Positions 9,597 through 20,500 of a DNA stretch of 44,857 nt are shown here, piece by piece. Position 1 is the first letter of the stretch. Each line of letters starts with the position of its first letter. The stretch covers positions 1-44,857 of the forward strand of contig CAMPBM010000003.1 in assembly GCA_946637865.1 (NCBI GenBank). The letters run 5' to 3'. The stretch is from an uncultured Lachnospiraceae bacterium. GTDB taxonomy: Bacteria; Bacillota; Clostridia; TANB77; CAG-508. The position numbers and the translations under genes are program-made. The notes under the pieces are model-generated. The model saw only the letters and a list, made by a program, of their open reading frames with translations. It was not told the DNA's origin and searched no databases.

Positions 9597-10553
9597 ATGC
9601 CAAAAGTTAGTATTATTGTACCGGTGTACAATGTAGAAAAATATATAGAAAAATGTTTGAATACACTTGTAAATCAAACCTTAGAAGATATTGAGATAAT
9701 CATAGTGAATGATGGTTCAAAAGACAATTCAGAGGTTATTATTAATGAATTTTTAAAAAAATATCCTCAGAAAATAAAATACCTAAAGAAAGAAAATGGT
9801 GGATTATCGGATGCAAGGAATTTTGGAATACCACATGCTAAAGGTGAGTATATTGCGTTTTTAGATTCGGATGATTACGTAGAATTAAATACATATAAAG
9901 ATATGTATGAACTTGCAAAGTCTGAACATAGCGATTATGTGGAATGTGATTTTTTATGGGAATATCCAAATAGAGTGAAGAAGGATATTGGACAAGAATA
10001 TAATGGAAAACACGAAATGCTTGAGAAAGTTAGAGTTGTTGCGTGGAATAAACTTATAAGCCAAAGGGTTATAAAAAAAAGCAAAATACAATTCCCCAAA
10101 GGGTATAGGTATGAAGATATAGAATTTACATACAAAATTATACCATATATAGAAAAGGTTTCTTTCTTGAAAAAGCAATGTATACACTATGTTCAACGAG
10201 AAGGCTCAATTTCTAATTTACAAAATGAAAGAACAATAGAGATTTTGGATGTTTTAGAGGATGTAATTAATTATTACAAAGAAATGAATCTTTATGAGGA
10301 ATATTTTCATGAATTGGAATACACATATACAAGAATTTTATTATGTAGCTCTTTACTTAGGATGTGTAAAATAGAAAATAAAGAAATTAGAAATAGATTA
10401 ATAAACTTAACATGGGAAAAACTTAATACAAATTTTCCAAATTGGAAAAACAATAGAATACTAAAGGAAAAGAAAAATATTAAGAATTTGTACATGAAAT
10501 CGGTAACTAAGCTAACATACAAAATATATACAAAAATATTTAGGAGAATTTAA
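9597..10553 (+). CDS. GT2 family glycosyltransferase (intact)
   Basis: MPKVSIIVPVYNVEKYIEKCLNTLVNQTLEDIEIIIVNDGSKDNSE...FLDSDDYVE. Confidence 0.95.
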   Translation: MPKVSIIVPVYNVEKYIEKCLNTLVNQTLEDIEIIIVNDGSKDNSEVIINEFLKKYPQKIKYLKKENGGLSDARNFGIPHAKGEYIAFLDSDDYVELNTYKDMYELAKSEHSDYVECDFLWEYPNRVKKDIGQEYNGKHEMLEKVRVVAWNKLISQRVIKKSKIQFPKGYRYEDIEFTYKIIPYIEKVSFLKKQCIHYVQREGSISNLQNERTIEILDVLEDVINYYKEMNLYEEYFHELEYTYTRILLCSSLLRMCKIENKEIRNRLINLTWEKLNTNFPNWKNNRILKEKKNIKNLYMKSVTKLTYKIYTKIFRRI

Positions 10554-11973
10554 ATGTGTAAAATAAAAATAAAAGAGAAATTAAATATAGAAAATATATT
10601 ATGCTTATTTGTAATTATAAGTCCAGTATTAGACATGATAAGCTTTGTTTTTAGAAATAGATTTAACACAAATTTTTCACCGTCAACTTTTATTAGACCA
10701 CTAATTCCAACTACGTTAATGATATATTTATTTTTCAAAAATGATAAGAGTTTCAAGATAAAATCGGTTGCTATACGGAAGTCTTTATGTTGTATATGCT
10801 ATTATTCATTTACTTTTATTTTCGCAGGTAAAGACATTAAGCAGTTATAGTAATGAACTACATGAAACTCAGTACTTAATTAATTATTCGTTTATGGTAT
10901 TAAACTTATTTTTATATGTGTATGTGTTCAAAAATACAAATACTGAAAAATTAAAAAAATCAGTACTAATATCCACTAGTATATATATAGTGTCAATTTA
11001 TATAGCAATAATTACAAATACTTCTTCTCCCACATATATAGAACAAATGGGGTATAAAGGATGGTTTGAATCTGGTAATAGTTTATGTGCAATTCTCACA
11101 TTGTCTATGTTTGTATATTTATCCTTAACTAAGGAAAAAAAATACTTGATTTGGGTCGCAATGATAACTTTGATGGTAGGAATATTTTTAACATTATTAG
11201 TTGGTACAAGAGTTGGGGTATATGGATATTTGCTAGTTTTAGGAGTTTACATACTTGCAGAAGTAGTACAGAGTTTTATAAGAAATGAGAAAATAGATAA
11301 AAAACTTGTGATAGTAGCCAGTATTATTATTATTGGAATAATTGCAATAATCTTAATATTTGGTTCAAGTACAATTCAAAGAAGAAAATATCTTAAAAGT
11401 ATAGAGGCTGACATTATAGATGAATCAGTGAATTCTCAATCTCATATTACAGGAGATTTATTGGAAATAAAAGAAAAAATCGATGGCGATACATTAGAAG
11501 ATGGATATATGAATGAGGCAGAGAAACAGTCTATAGTCGAACTATATAATATTGCTAACAAATGGAATATAAAAAATAATGATCAAAGAATGCAACAATT
11601 GATTTATAATGCTGTATTAGTAAAAAATCAAAAAAATATATGGCTAAAGATATTTGGAAATGGCTATATGGCAAATCACAGAGAATTAGTTTGCGAAATG
11701 GAAGTACCAGCAATACTATTCAATTTCGGCATTTTGGGTTTTGTTCTATATTTGGGACCATTTATTGTAATTACCCTTTATGGGGTTTATAAAAAAATTA
11801 AATATAGAGAAGCGATAAATGCAGATTTTATGAGATATGTGCTTGGGTGTGGATTTGCATTTGCATTATCAATATTTTCAGGGTATACATTTTTCAGTCA
11901 ATCTACTATGGTTATTGTTATAGTACTGAATTGTCTGGTTTTAAATTATATAGAAAATGACAAAAATACTTGA
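10554..11973 (+). CDS. O-antigen polymerase/ligase-like membrane protein, +1 frameshift at in-frame CGG 10776-10778
   Basis: Multi-TM; ...KIKSVAI + (skip C) GSLYVVYAIIHLLLFSQVKTL...; two overlapping ORFs join into one polytopic protein. Confidence 0.8.
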
Positions 11974-12027
11974 TTAGATAACGAATAAATGATAAAATCG
12001 AAAAAAACGAAAGGATACTAGGAATAA

Positions 12028-13947
12028 ATGAAAAAAATTATAAGTTTTGATATATGGGATACAATTATAAAAAGAAAATGTCATCCAGAGGAAATTAAGC
12101 TTCATACAGCTAAGTATATAATGCTAAAGTATGAAAAAAAAGTTAAGGAAAGATATAAAGACATATATGAGATATTGAAGCTAAGAGATGAAATAGAAGC
12201 AAAAGAGTGTAAAAAAAATAAGGAAAATGGAAATGATGACGAATGTAGAATTCTTGAAGTATTTGATAAATTGCAACAAGAAATATTTGATGAAAAATTA
12301 GATATTAAGGAAGAACTACTAAGAGAAGAAATAGAACAAGAAAAAAAGTGCATTTTTATTAATCCAGAAATTCTTCCTATATTTGAAAAATACAAAGACT
12401 TAAGAATGTGTTGTATATCAGACTTTTATATGAGTGCGGATTCATTAAAAGAATTATTAGATTATTTAGAATTACCAGTAAAAATAGAGAAAATATATAG
12501 CTCTGCTGATTATTTATTAAATAAAAGATCAGGAAAACTGTATAAAAAAGCAGAAGAAGAACTTAAAGTCAAACCAGAAGAACATATACATGTAGGTGAT
12601 AATGTTTATTCAGATATCGAGATGGCAAAAAGTTTAGGAATAGAAACTATTAAGACTACAAAAACAAACTTCGATTTTATTCCAGAGAAGAGAAGAAATA
12701 TGAATTTAGACTTATCAAAAGTAAAAAAAGATAGCAATACAAAAGAAGATAAACTATTCAATAGTGGTGTAGACTTAGCACCAATTATATACTTTTTTGG
12801 TTATAGTATTATCGAGTATGCAATTAAAAATAAAATTGAAACAGTGTATTACCAAACAAGAGAAGGAGAAACTTTTATAAAAATTCATGAACTAATAAAA
12901 CAGAATAATCCCTTTGGAGTCAAAATACCTGAATGTGATATAGTTGAAGTTAGTAGAATGGGAACATTTTCAGCATCATTAAGTGAATTTTCAATACCAG
13001 AATTATTGAGATTATGGTCACAATACAGGGTACAAAGTATGAATACTCTTTTTAAAACTTTAGCAATAGATATAGAACCATATAAACAGTATATGGGAAA
13101 ATATGATATTAAACCAGAAGAAGATATTGTGGAGCCATGGTTTAATTTAAAAGTACAAAATTTATGTGCTGATAAGGAATTTATTGAAAAGATAAATGCG
13201 GAATTAAAAGAAAAAAGAAAAGAGTTGCTAGAATATTTTAAAGTAAAAAAAGGAATTATAAATGATGAAAAGCCTTTGTTTGTTGTAGACATCGGATGGA
13301 GAGGAACTATACAAGATAATTTGTGCTATATATTCAACAATAAGCAGATTACAGGATATTATATAACATTATATGATTTTTATAACAATCAACCAATAAA
13401 TAGTAAAAAAATTAGTTTTATTGATGATATAAATATTAAATATAATGAAGTAGCTACTATGATTACATTATTGGAGTGGATATATAATCCAGGAACTGGA
13501 AGTGTAATTAAATATAAGCAAGGAGAAGCAATTAGAAAGGCAAAAGAGCAAGAAACAAGAGTGGTAAAAGAATATATTATACCACTTCAAAATGGGATGA
13601 TTGAAGGAGCAAAATATATAAATGAATATATGAAATATCATCCATATGAGGCAGAAGAAACTAAAAAGTGGGTATATGAAACATTAAAGAATACTAAAAC
13701 CAAACCAAGTAAAGATTTGATAGAGGCATATTATAGCATGGTATTTAATGATACATTTGGAACGGACTCATATATAGTAAAAGATGGAAAACTCTCGACA
13801 TTTGAGAGAATGAATATATTCAAATGTAGAAATATGCTTAGAAATGAACAATGGAAGGAAGCATTTATGATTCATAACAATATAGAATATATGAACACTA
13901 TATTGGGAGCTAAATCAATAATGAGAAAAATTTTAGGAAAGGGATAA
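12028..13947 (+). CDS. HAD-superfamily phosphatase domain fused to a C-terminal domain with possible phosphoribosyltransferase-like features (COG5610-like)
   Basis: N-term ISFDIWDTII, CISDFYMS, HVGDNVYSDIEMA (HAD motifs); C-term TVYYQTREGETFIKIHELI and FVVDIGWRGTIQDNL. Confidence 0.75.
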   Translation: MKKIISFDIWDTIIKRKCHPEEIKLHTAKYIMLKYEKKVKERYKDIYEILKLRDEIEAKECKKNKENGNDDECRILEVFDKLQQEIFDEKLDIKEELLREEIEQEKKCIFINPEILPIFEKYKDLRMCCISDFYMSADSLKELLDYLELPVKIEKIYSSADYLLNKRSGKLYKKAEEELKVKPEEHIHVGDNVYSDIEMAKSLGIETIKTTKTNFDFIPEKRRNMNLDLSKVKKDSNTKEDKLFNSGVDLAPIIYFFGYSIIEYAIKNKIETVYYQTREGETFIKIHELIKQNNPFGVKIPECDIVEVSRMGTFSASLSEFSIPELLRLWSQYRVQSMNTLFKTLAIDIEPYKQYMGKYDIKPEEDIVEPWFNLKVQNLCADKEFIEKINAELKEKRKELLEYFKVKKGIINDEKPLFVVDIGWRGTIQDNLCYIFNNKQITGYYITLYDFYNNQPINSKKISFIDDINIKYNEVATMITLLEWIYNPGTGSVIKYKQGEAIRKAKEQETRVVKEYIIPLQNGMIEGAKYINEYMKYHPYEAEETKKWVYETLKNTKTKPSKDLIEAYYSMVFNDTFGTDSYIVKDGKLSTFERMNIFKCRNMLRNEQWKEAFMIHNNIEYMNTILGAKSIMRKILGKG

Positions 13948-13950
13948 AAT

Positions 13951-14922
13951 ATGGAAAAGTATATTCTACTATATGGTGATAAAAAGCAGGAAGACAATAT
14001 TTGCATAAAAAATATGTTTAGCAACAATTTGCAAATAAATTTAGGATGGACTGACTTTGATTATAATGCAAATATGAAGGTTATAGATGAAAAAGTGAAA
14101 AATGGAATTAATCAAATTATTTTTTTAGGATTAGAAATAGGATGGAATAAATTAATAAAAGATGTTAAAAAAAAATATTCAAATTTAAAAATAAAAGTGA
14201 TATGTAATACTTCAGATAGTTTACTATATTACGAATATGAAAGAGAAAATTTCTTTGAATTATTAGAACTGTCTAGGGGAAAAATAATTGATGAAATAGG
14301 TTTTTTTAGAAAAAGTCAATATGAAGTATATAGTAGTCTTGGATATAATTGTTCATATCTTATGCAGAATTATAATTTGGACGAAAAGAATAAAATAACT
14401 AGTAAGCGTGAAAATAACACTATTGATATAGGAATTTATCCATTGAACTATGTTTGGGATAAGAACATATTTAACCAACTATGTATTGCAAAATTTGTTA
14501 GTAATTCTAATTTGAACTATAATAGATTAGATGAAAGAATGGAAGATTTTCTTGTTACCATGCAGATTAGAAGTACACCTTGTAAAATTGAAAGAATTGA
14601 TGAGCAAAGCATTGTAAAAGAGTTAGCCAAAAACGATGTATTAGTATCTACGTCTTTTACTGAATACATGCATCCGATATTTTGGCTGGGTATGGAATTA
14701 GGAATACCATGTATAATTGGGAATACTTCGGATTTGTTCGATGAAAATGATGAAATTAGGAATTATATTGTTACAGAAGCGGAAGATAACGCTATAATAA
14801 ATTCTGAACTTGTAAACAAGTGTATTGATAACAAGAAAAAAATAATTGCTCTATATAAAACTTGGAAAGAAGAGTATGACAAAAAAGCAAAGGAAAATAT
14901 ACAATCTTTTATAGAAAAATAG
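13951..14922 (+). CDS. Putative GT4-like glycosyltransferase
   Basis: VSTSFTEYMHPIFWLGMELGIPCIIGNTSDLF resembles GT-B C-terminal donor region; paralogous to next gene. Confidence 0.6.
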   Translation: MEKYILLYGDKKQEDNICIKNMFSNNLQINLGWTDFDYNANMKVIDEKVKNGINQIIFLGLEIGWNKLIKDVKKKYSNLKIKVICNTSDSLLYYEYERENFFELLELSRGKIIDEIGFFRKSQYEVYSSLGYNCSYLMQNYNLDEKNKITSKRENNTIDIGIYPLNYVWDKNIFNQLCIAKFVSNSNLNYNRLDERMEDFLVTMQIRSTPCKIERIDEQSIVKELAKNDVLVSTSFTEYMHPIFWLGMELGIPCIIGNTSDLFDENDEIRNYIVTEAEDNAIINSELVNKCIDNKKKIIALYKTWKEEYDKKAKENIQSFIEK

Positions 14923-14936
14923 AAAGGATTTAGAGT

Positions 14937-16085
14937 ATGCAAAAAATAAAAAATCTGATAAAAAGGTTTATAAAAAACAATAGTTCACTTTATAATGGAA
15001 TAAGTAAAATATATCATAAATTAAGCGCATTGAAATATAAAATAACACATAGTAAGGAGTTAAAAAAAGAACATAATGGATTTCATGAAAGAGTAGAAAA
15101 TGCGTTAATTAAAGTAAGAGAATATAAAGATAGCGAGTATATAGTGTTTTATAACCCAACATGGCTAGGTGTTGCAGCTTCTACTATAGGACTTTTTAAT
15201 AATTATATTCCGTTAGAGCATGTATATGAAAAAAACGACATAAGGAAAATTGCTAGAGCTATAAATGAATGTAATATTAAAAGTGTTGTATTTAGTCAAG
15301 TGTGTGATGGATGGACAAGCATTATAAAAGCTATTAAAGAGGAAAATGAAAAAGTAAAAATTAAAGTTATATGGCATGGGAATTGTTATGAATACTTTTC
15401 AGATTTTACGTGGAATTTAAATAAAGAGGTTATGAACTTATGCAAAGAGGGAAAAATTGATTCATTTGCTTTTGTTAGAAGTACAATGTATGAATTTTAT
15501 AAAAAAGTTGGATTCAAATCATACTATTTACAAAATAACGTACATAAACAAAACAGTGGAAAAACAGCTAAAAATAATAACGAAAAAACAAAAATTGGAA
15601 TATATAATGCAGATTCAAGAGAATTAAAGAATATTTATACTGCGCTAAGTGCTATGAAACTAGTGCCAAATGTTATGGCAGATGTTGTACCAATAAACGA
15701 GGGAGCAAGAAAGTTTACAGAGATTTTAGGCTTAGAAACAACTAGTATGAATAGCTATATTCCAAATGAAGAACTCATGGAAAGGATACAACAAAATGAT
15801 ATAAATATTTATCCTACATTCACTGAAAATGCACCTATGTTTCCATTAGAAAGCTTTGAAATGGGGGTTCCTTGTTTACTTGGAAATAATAATGATTATT
15901 TTGTCGGTACAGAGTTGGGAGATTATGTTATATTAACCAGGGAAGATGATGCTGAGTATATTAAAAATAAAATTATGAATGTGCTAAAAGATAGAGATAA
16001 AGTTATGAAATTATATAGAGAATGGAAAAAAGATTTCGATAAAAAATGTGACATATTAGTAAAAAAATTTGTAGAAGATAAATAG
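14937..16085 (+). CDS. Putative GT4-like glycosyltransferase, paralogue of upstream gene
   Basis: IYPTFTENAPMFPLESFEMGVPCLLGNNNDYF. Confidence 0.65.
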   Translation: MQKIKNLIKRFIKNNSSLYNGISKIYHKLSALKYKITHSKELKKEHNGFHERVENALIKVREYKDSEYIVFYNPTWLGVAASTIGLFNNYIPLEHVYEKNDIRKIARAINECNIKSVVFSQVCDGWTSIIKAIKEENEKVKIKVIWHGNCYEYFSDFTWNLNKEVMNLCKEGKIDSFAFVRSTMYEFYKKVGFKSYYLQNNVHKQNSGKTAKNNNEKTKIGIYNADSRELKNIYTALSAMKLVPNVMADVVPINEGARKFTEILGLETTSMNSYIPNEELMERIQQNDINIYPTFTENAPMFPLESFEMGVPCLLGNNNDYFVGTELGDYVILTREDDAEYIKNKIMNVLKDRDKVMKLYREWKKDFDKKCDILVKKFVEDK

Positions 16086-16094
16086 GGGGCTTTT

Positions 16095-17414
16095 ATGAAA
16101 TTTGGTTTAATGATTGAATACAAAACAAGGAATATTGGAGATGATATACAAGCGTATGCTACTAAAAGGTTTTTACCAAGAATAGATTATTATATAGATA
16201 GAAACCATTTAGATGAATTTGTTCCTGATAAAGAAGAATATATTGCGACAATAATTAATGGATGGTTTTTGCAGTATACATTAAACTGGCCAATATCACC
16301 ATTTGTAAAACCGTTACCAATTTCTATGCATTTTACAAATAAAGATTGGTTTTGGGATACAACAGATAGAGCTTATCATTTACAAGGATATGGGTTAGAG
16401 TATTTAAAAAGTATTGAACCTATAGGATGTAGAGATAGTCATACCCAAAAGCTATTAGAAAGTAAGGGAATAAAAACAGAATATACTGGATGTATGACAT
16501 TAACAATAAATAAATTCAATAATATCGAAAAACAAGACTATATATGTGCAGTTGATGTTAGTGAGGAAGTAGTAAATCAAATTAAAAAGACAACAGACAT
16601 GGAAGTAAAAGTAATTACACATACTGTTGCTGAAGACTACTATAAGCTTTCATGGGAAGAAAGAATGAAGAATGTTGAAGACTTATTAAAAATATATCAA
16701 GGAGCTAGAGCTGTTGTTTCATATAGATTGCATTGTGCTTTGCCATGTCTTGCATTAGGCACAAAGGTAATCCTATTAAACGAGGATTATAGAAATGATA
16801 GATTTGGAGATTATACTGTTTATATGGAATCATGTAGCGAGCAAGATTTCATTAGTGGAACGGTAAAATTTGATTACAGAAATTTACCAGATAGAAATGA
16901 CGGATGGAAGAAGATAAAAGATAATTTGATAAGTAGATGTGAAGATTTTGTGAGAAAAATGGAAAAAGATGAAGAAAAATATAACGGGGTTAGCATAGAG
17001 GATTATGAAGAATATTGCATAAAAAAATCAAATTGGCTAAAGGATGCTACAATAGAATCATATGATAGATTTAAAAAAGAAAAAGAAAAAGGGGATAATT
17101 CAGCAAAATATATACAAGAAATTCAAAATGAATACAAAAAGAATATTGAAGAAAAAGAAAGAGAAATAGTTAAACACATTGATAATGAAAATTATTATCA
17201 TAAAGAGTTTGATGAATGTGTTAGAAAAATGGAATATTACAGAGATAAGATACCAGAAAAAGAAGGTGAAATTCTTAAATATAAAGAGCTCAGTGATTAC
17301 TATCACAAGGAGTTTGATGAGTGCGTAAAAAAAATGGAAAAATATAAGGAAGAGTTGGAACAGATTAAATCTTCGAAATGGTGGAAAATGAGAGAAACAA
17401 TAAAAGGAAAGTAA
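16095..17414 (+). CDS. Polysaccharide pyruvyl transferase family protein with coiled-coil C-terminus
   Basis: TRNIGDDIQAYATKRF, ARAVVSYRLHCALPCLALGTKVI; C-terminal repeated YYHKEFDECVxKME. Confidence 0.8.
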   Translation: MKFGLMIEYKTRNIGDDIQAYATKRFLPRIDYYIDRNHLDEFVPDKEEYIATIINGWFLQYTLNWPISPFVKPLPISMHFTNKDWFWDTTDRAYHLQGYGLEYLKSIEPIGCRDSHTQKLLESKGIKTEYTGCMTLTINKFNNIEKQDYICAVDVSEEVVNQIKKTTDMEVKVITHTVAEDYYKLSWEERMKNVEDLLKIYQGARAVVSYRLHCALPCLALGTKVILLNEDYRNDRFGDYTVYMESCSEQDFISGTVKFDYRNLPDRNDGWKKIKDNLISRCEDFVRKMEKDEEKYNGVSIEDYEEYCIKKSNWLKDATIESYDRFKKEKEKGDNSAKYIQEIQNEYKKNIEEKEREIVKHIDNENYYHKEFDECVRKMEYYRDKIPEKEGEILKYKELSDYYHKEFDECVKKMEKYKEELEQIKSSKWWKMRETIKGK

Positions 17415-17531
17415 TTAACTTATATAAAAAGACTTTAAGATATATAAATATTCTAAATGCATTATGGAATTACTTTTTTAAAAATGAAGGATTAAAAATT
17501 TTTGAATAAAAAAAGGAGAGAAAAATAGAAA

Positions 17532-18473
17532 ATGGACAGAATAGCAGTATTGATACCTTGTTATAATGAGAGCAAAACAATAAAAAAAGTTATAGAAGAC
17601 TTTAAGAGAGAATTACCTGAAGCCACAATTTATGTATATGACAACAACTCAAAGGATGGAACTGATGAAATAGCACGAAATGCAGGAGCAGTTGTACGAT
17701 ATGAAAGAAAACAAGGAAAGGGAAATGTAATTCGTACGATGTTTAGAGAGATAGATGCAGAATGTTATATTATGACTGATGGGGATGATACCTATCCTGC
17801 AGAATATGCTAGAAAAATGTGTGATGCAGTACTTAGAAGGAATATTGACATGGTAATAGGAGACAGGCTATCATCAACATATTTCACTGAAAACAAGAGA
17901 CCTTTTCATAATACAGGAAATGTATTGGTAAGAAAACTAATAAACATGATTTACAAAAGTGATATAAGAGATGTTATGACTGGATATAGAGCATTTAGTT
18001 ATGAGTTTGTAAAGACATTTCCAGTGTTATCAAAAGGGTTTGAAATAGAAACAGAAATGACAATCCATACATTGGATAAAAATATGGGGGTAGAAAATAT
18101 AATAATAGAATATAGAGATAGACCAGAAGGTAGCGAATCAAAATTAAGCACATATTCGGATGGATTTAAAGTATTAAAAACAATTGTAACTTTGTATAAA
18201 AATTATAGGCCATTATCATTTTTTATATGGGTGACATTAATGTTAATAATCATAGGATTAGTATTCTTAATTCCCGTGTTAATCGAATATGTGCAAACGG
18301 GATTAGTGTTAAAAATGCCGTCATTTGTCGCTAGTGTATTTTTCTTCATAGGAGCTATACAATCATTCTTTGGAGGATTGATATTACAAACTATTGTAAA
18401 AACCAATAGACAAGAATTTGAATTAAAGCTAAATGAATATGCTGATAAAAAGAAAATACTAAAGAAAATGTAG
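17532..18473 (+). CDS. GT2 (DPM1/GtrB-like) glycosyltransferase with C-terminal TM helices
   Basis: AVLIPCYNESKTIKKVIEDF, DGDDTYPAEYA, DVMTGYRAFSYEF. Confidence 0.92.
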   Translation: MDRIAVLIPCYNESKTIKKVIEDFKRELPEATIYVYDNNSKDGTDEIARNAGAVVRYERKQGKGNVIRTMFREIDAECYIMTDGDDTYPAEYARKMCDAVLRRNIDMVIGDRLSSTYFTENKRPFHNTGNVLVRKLINMIYKSDIRDVMTGYRAFSYEFVKTFPVLSKGFEIETEMTIHTLDKNMGVENIIIEYRDRPEGSESKLSTYSDGFKVLKTIVTLYKNYRPLSFFIWVTLMLIIIGLVFLIPVLIEYVQTGLVLKMPSFVASVFFFIGAIQSFFGGLILQTIVKTNRQEFELKLNEYADKKKILKKM

Positions 18474-18604
18474 TATTAGCAAAAGGATTATTTTAAGAGA
18501 ATTATATGTATTCTTGATTAGGTGATAAAGATATAGTTTGTATGAATAATGGTTTGATAGTTGTAAAACAATCAGATAAATAAGTTTATAAAAAGGAGAA
18601 AAAA

Positions 18605-20428
18605 ATGGATAAAAATGTGAAAAAAAAAGTTGGATTATCTGTTATTTCAGTACTCACGGTATTATTTTTAGGTAGTAATCTTGAAGTAAGTACTAGCATT
18701 GAAGGGGTTCATACAATTGGTGAATATTTTAATACTTTTCAAATGACAGATGTAGTATATTTAGTATTATATTATATTTTGTTTTCGAAAATAATTGATA
18801 TTAAAGATAAAAGGGCAAAAATTTGTTGTTCAATATTAGCAATTATATTTAGCTTTTCAGAGGTTGTAGGATATAGTGTTAGCAGATATTGTGATTTATC
18901 TTGTATAATGGACTCAAAATCTGGGTTGATAAAAGCTTTATTAAAGTTTATAGGATATGTAATAACATTTTATAGTGTATTACTATTAATATTTGTTAAA
19001 GGATTTCCTAAACTAAAATCGCTTAGAAATAAAGATTTTAAATTATTTACAAGTAATAAGAAATCTTTTTTTGCTGTTGCATTAATTATATTTTTATGTT
19101 ACGTACCATATTTTCTGAGTCAATACCCTGGTATAGTATCTACTGATTCTATTGCCGAAATATCAACTTCCTTATTTTCACTTAAAAGTATGGTAAATCA
19201 TCACCCTGTGTTTCATATATTTATAATTTCGATATTTATGAATATTGGAAAAGCAGTTAATAATTATAATTTAGGAATAGCCTTATATTCAATTTTTCAA
19301 ATGGCTTTTACCGCATGTACTTTTTCATTCACGTTATATTATATGACAAAGAAAAATGTAAACTTTTATATTAGACTGTTATGTTTAGCTTTTTTTGCAC
19401 TATATCCTCCATTTGCAAACTTTGCTATAACAATGTGGAAAGACGTACCATTTGGGCTTTCAGTGTTACTTTATACAATTAATATGATAGAACTTGCAAC
19501 AAACAAGGAATACCTAAATAATATAAGAAATAAAGTACTTCTAGTTCTAACAAGTTTATTAGTAATATTATTTAGAAATAATGGAATTTATGTAGTACTT
19601 CTATCTATACCATTTATGATATTTTTTACAAAAAATAGTAGAAAGACTACAACAATTATATCAGTTTTATTAGTAGCTTTATATGTTATTTGGAAAGGTC
19701 CAATATTTAGTTTATTAAATATACAAGATGGACCTATAAGGGAAGCATTATCTGTACCAGTACAACAAATAGCAAGAACAGTGAAATATAGAGCTAATGA
19801 ATTAACTGAAGAAGAAAAGGGAGAAATAAATAAGTACTTACCAGTAGATAGGATTGGTGATTTATATTATCCATTAATATCAGATAATGTAAAAGATACG
19901 TTAAATAATGATGCTGTAAAAGAAAATAAAGTGCAATTCATAAAGATATGGTTAAAATTATTTATAAAATATCCAAGAGAATATGTAGAGGCATTTTTAT
20001 CTGGCTCATATGGCTATTGGTATCCTGAAGCTAAAAATTGGGTGATTTGGGAATTTGATGAAGATTCGTATGAATTAGGCAGACAGGCGTTACAAGTAGA
20101 CATTAAGAAGGATTCAATAATAGGTACTACTGGATGGAAGAATATGATTCATGAAATAAACTATAGTCCTATGACATTAATTTCGGGAATTTTTAGCATA
20201 GGCTTAGCATTCTTTGCTACAGTTACTATGTTAATGTATGTAATTTATAGGAAAGAATATAAACTAATTTTGGCATATGTCCCAATTATATTTTTGTGGG
20301 TAACAACAATAGCATCTCCTGTATGGTGTGAATATAGATATATATATAGTATATTTACCTGTGCACCAATTCTAATTGTATCTATTACACAATTTATTGA
20401 AAAGAATGAAAATAAAATTAATTCTTAA
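18605..20428 (+). CDS. Polytopic membrane protein, DUF6020/GT-C-like
   Basis: FLSQYPGIVSTDSIAEI, MVNHHPVFHIF, YPPFANFAITMWKDVPFGL. Confidence 0.75.
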   Translation: MDKNVKKKVGLSVISVLTVLFLGSNLEVSTSIEGVHTIGEYFNTFQMTDVVYLVLYYILFSKIIDIKDKRAKICCSILAIIFSFSEVVGYSVSRYCDLSCIMDSKSGLIKALLKFIGYVITFYSVLLLIFVKGFPKLKSLRNKDFKLFTSNKKSFFAVALIIFLCYVPYFLSQYPGIVSTDSIAEISTSLFSLKSMVNHHPVFHIFIISIFMNIGKAVNNYNLGIALYSIFQMAFTACTFSFTLYYMTKKNVNFYIRLLCLAFFALYPPFANFAITMWKDVPFGLSVLLYTINMIELATNKEYLNNIRNKVLLVLTSLLVILFRNNGIYVVLLSIPFMIFFTKNSRKTTTIISVLLVALYVIWKGPIFSLLNIQDGPIREALSVPVQQIARTVKYRANELTEEEKGEINKYLPVDRIGDLYYPLISDNVKDTLNNDAVKENKVQFIKIWLKLFIKYPREYVEAFLSGSYGYWYPEAKNWVIWEFDEDSYELGRQALQVDIKKDSIIGTTGWKNMIHEINYSPMTLISGIFSIGLAFFATVTMLMYVIYRKEYKLILAYVPIIFLWVTTIASPVWCEYRYIYSIFTCAPILIVSITQFIEKNENKINS

Positions 20429-20500
20429 CAATAATAATTATTATTACTATAAATGCTTTGTTAATAAACAAAATATATAAAGTGGAAAAAGGAGAACTAA

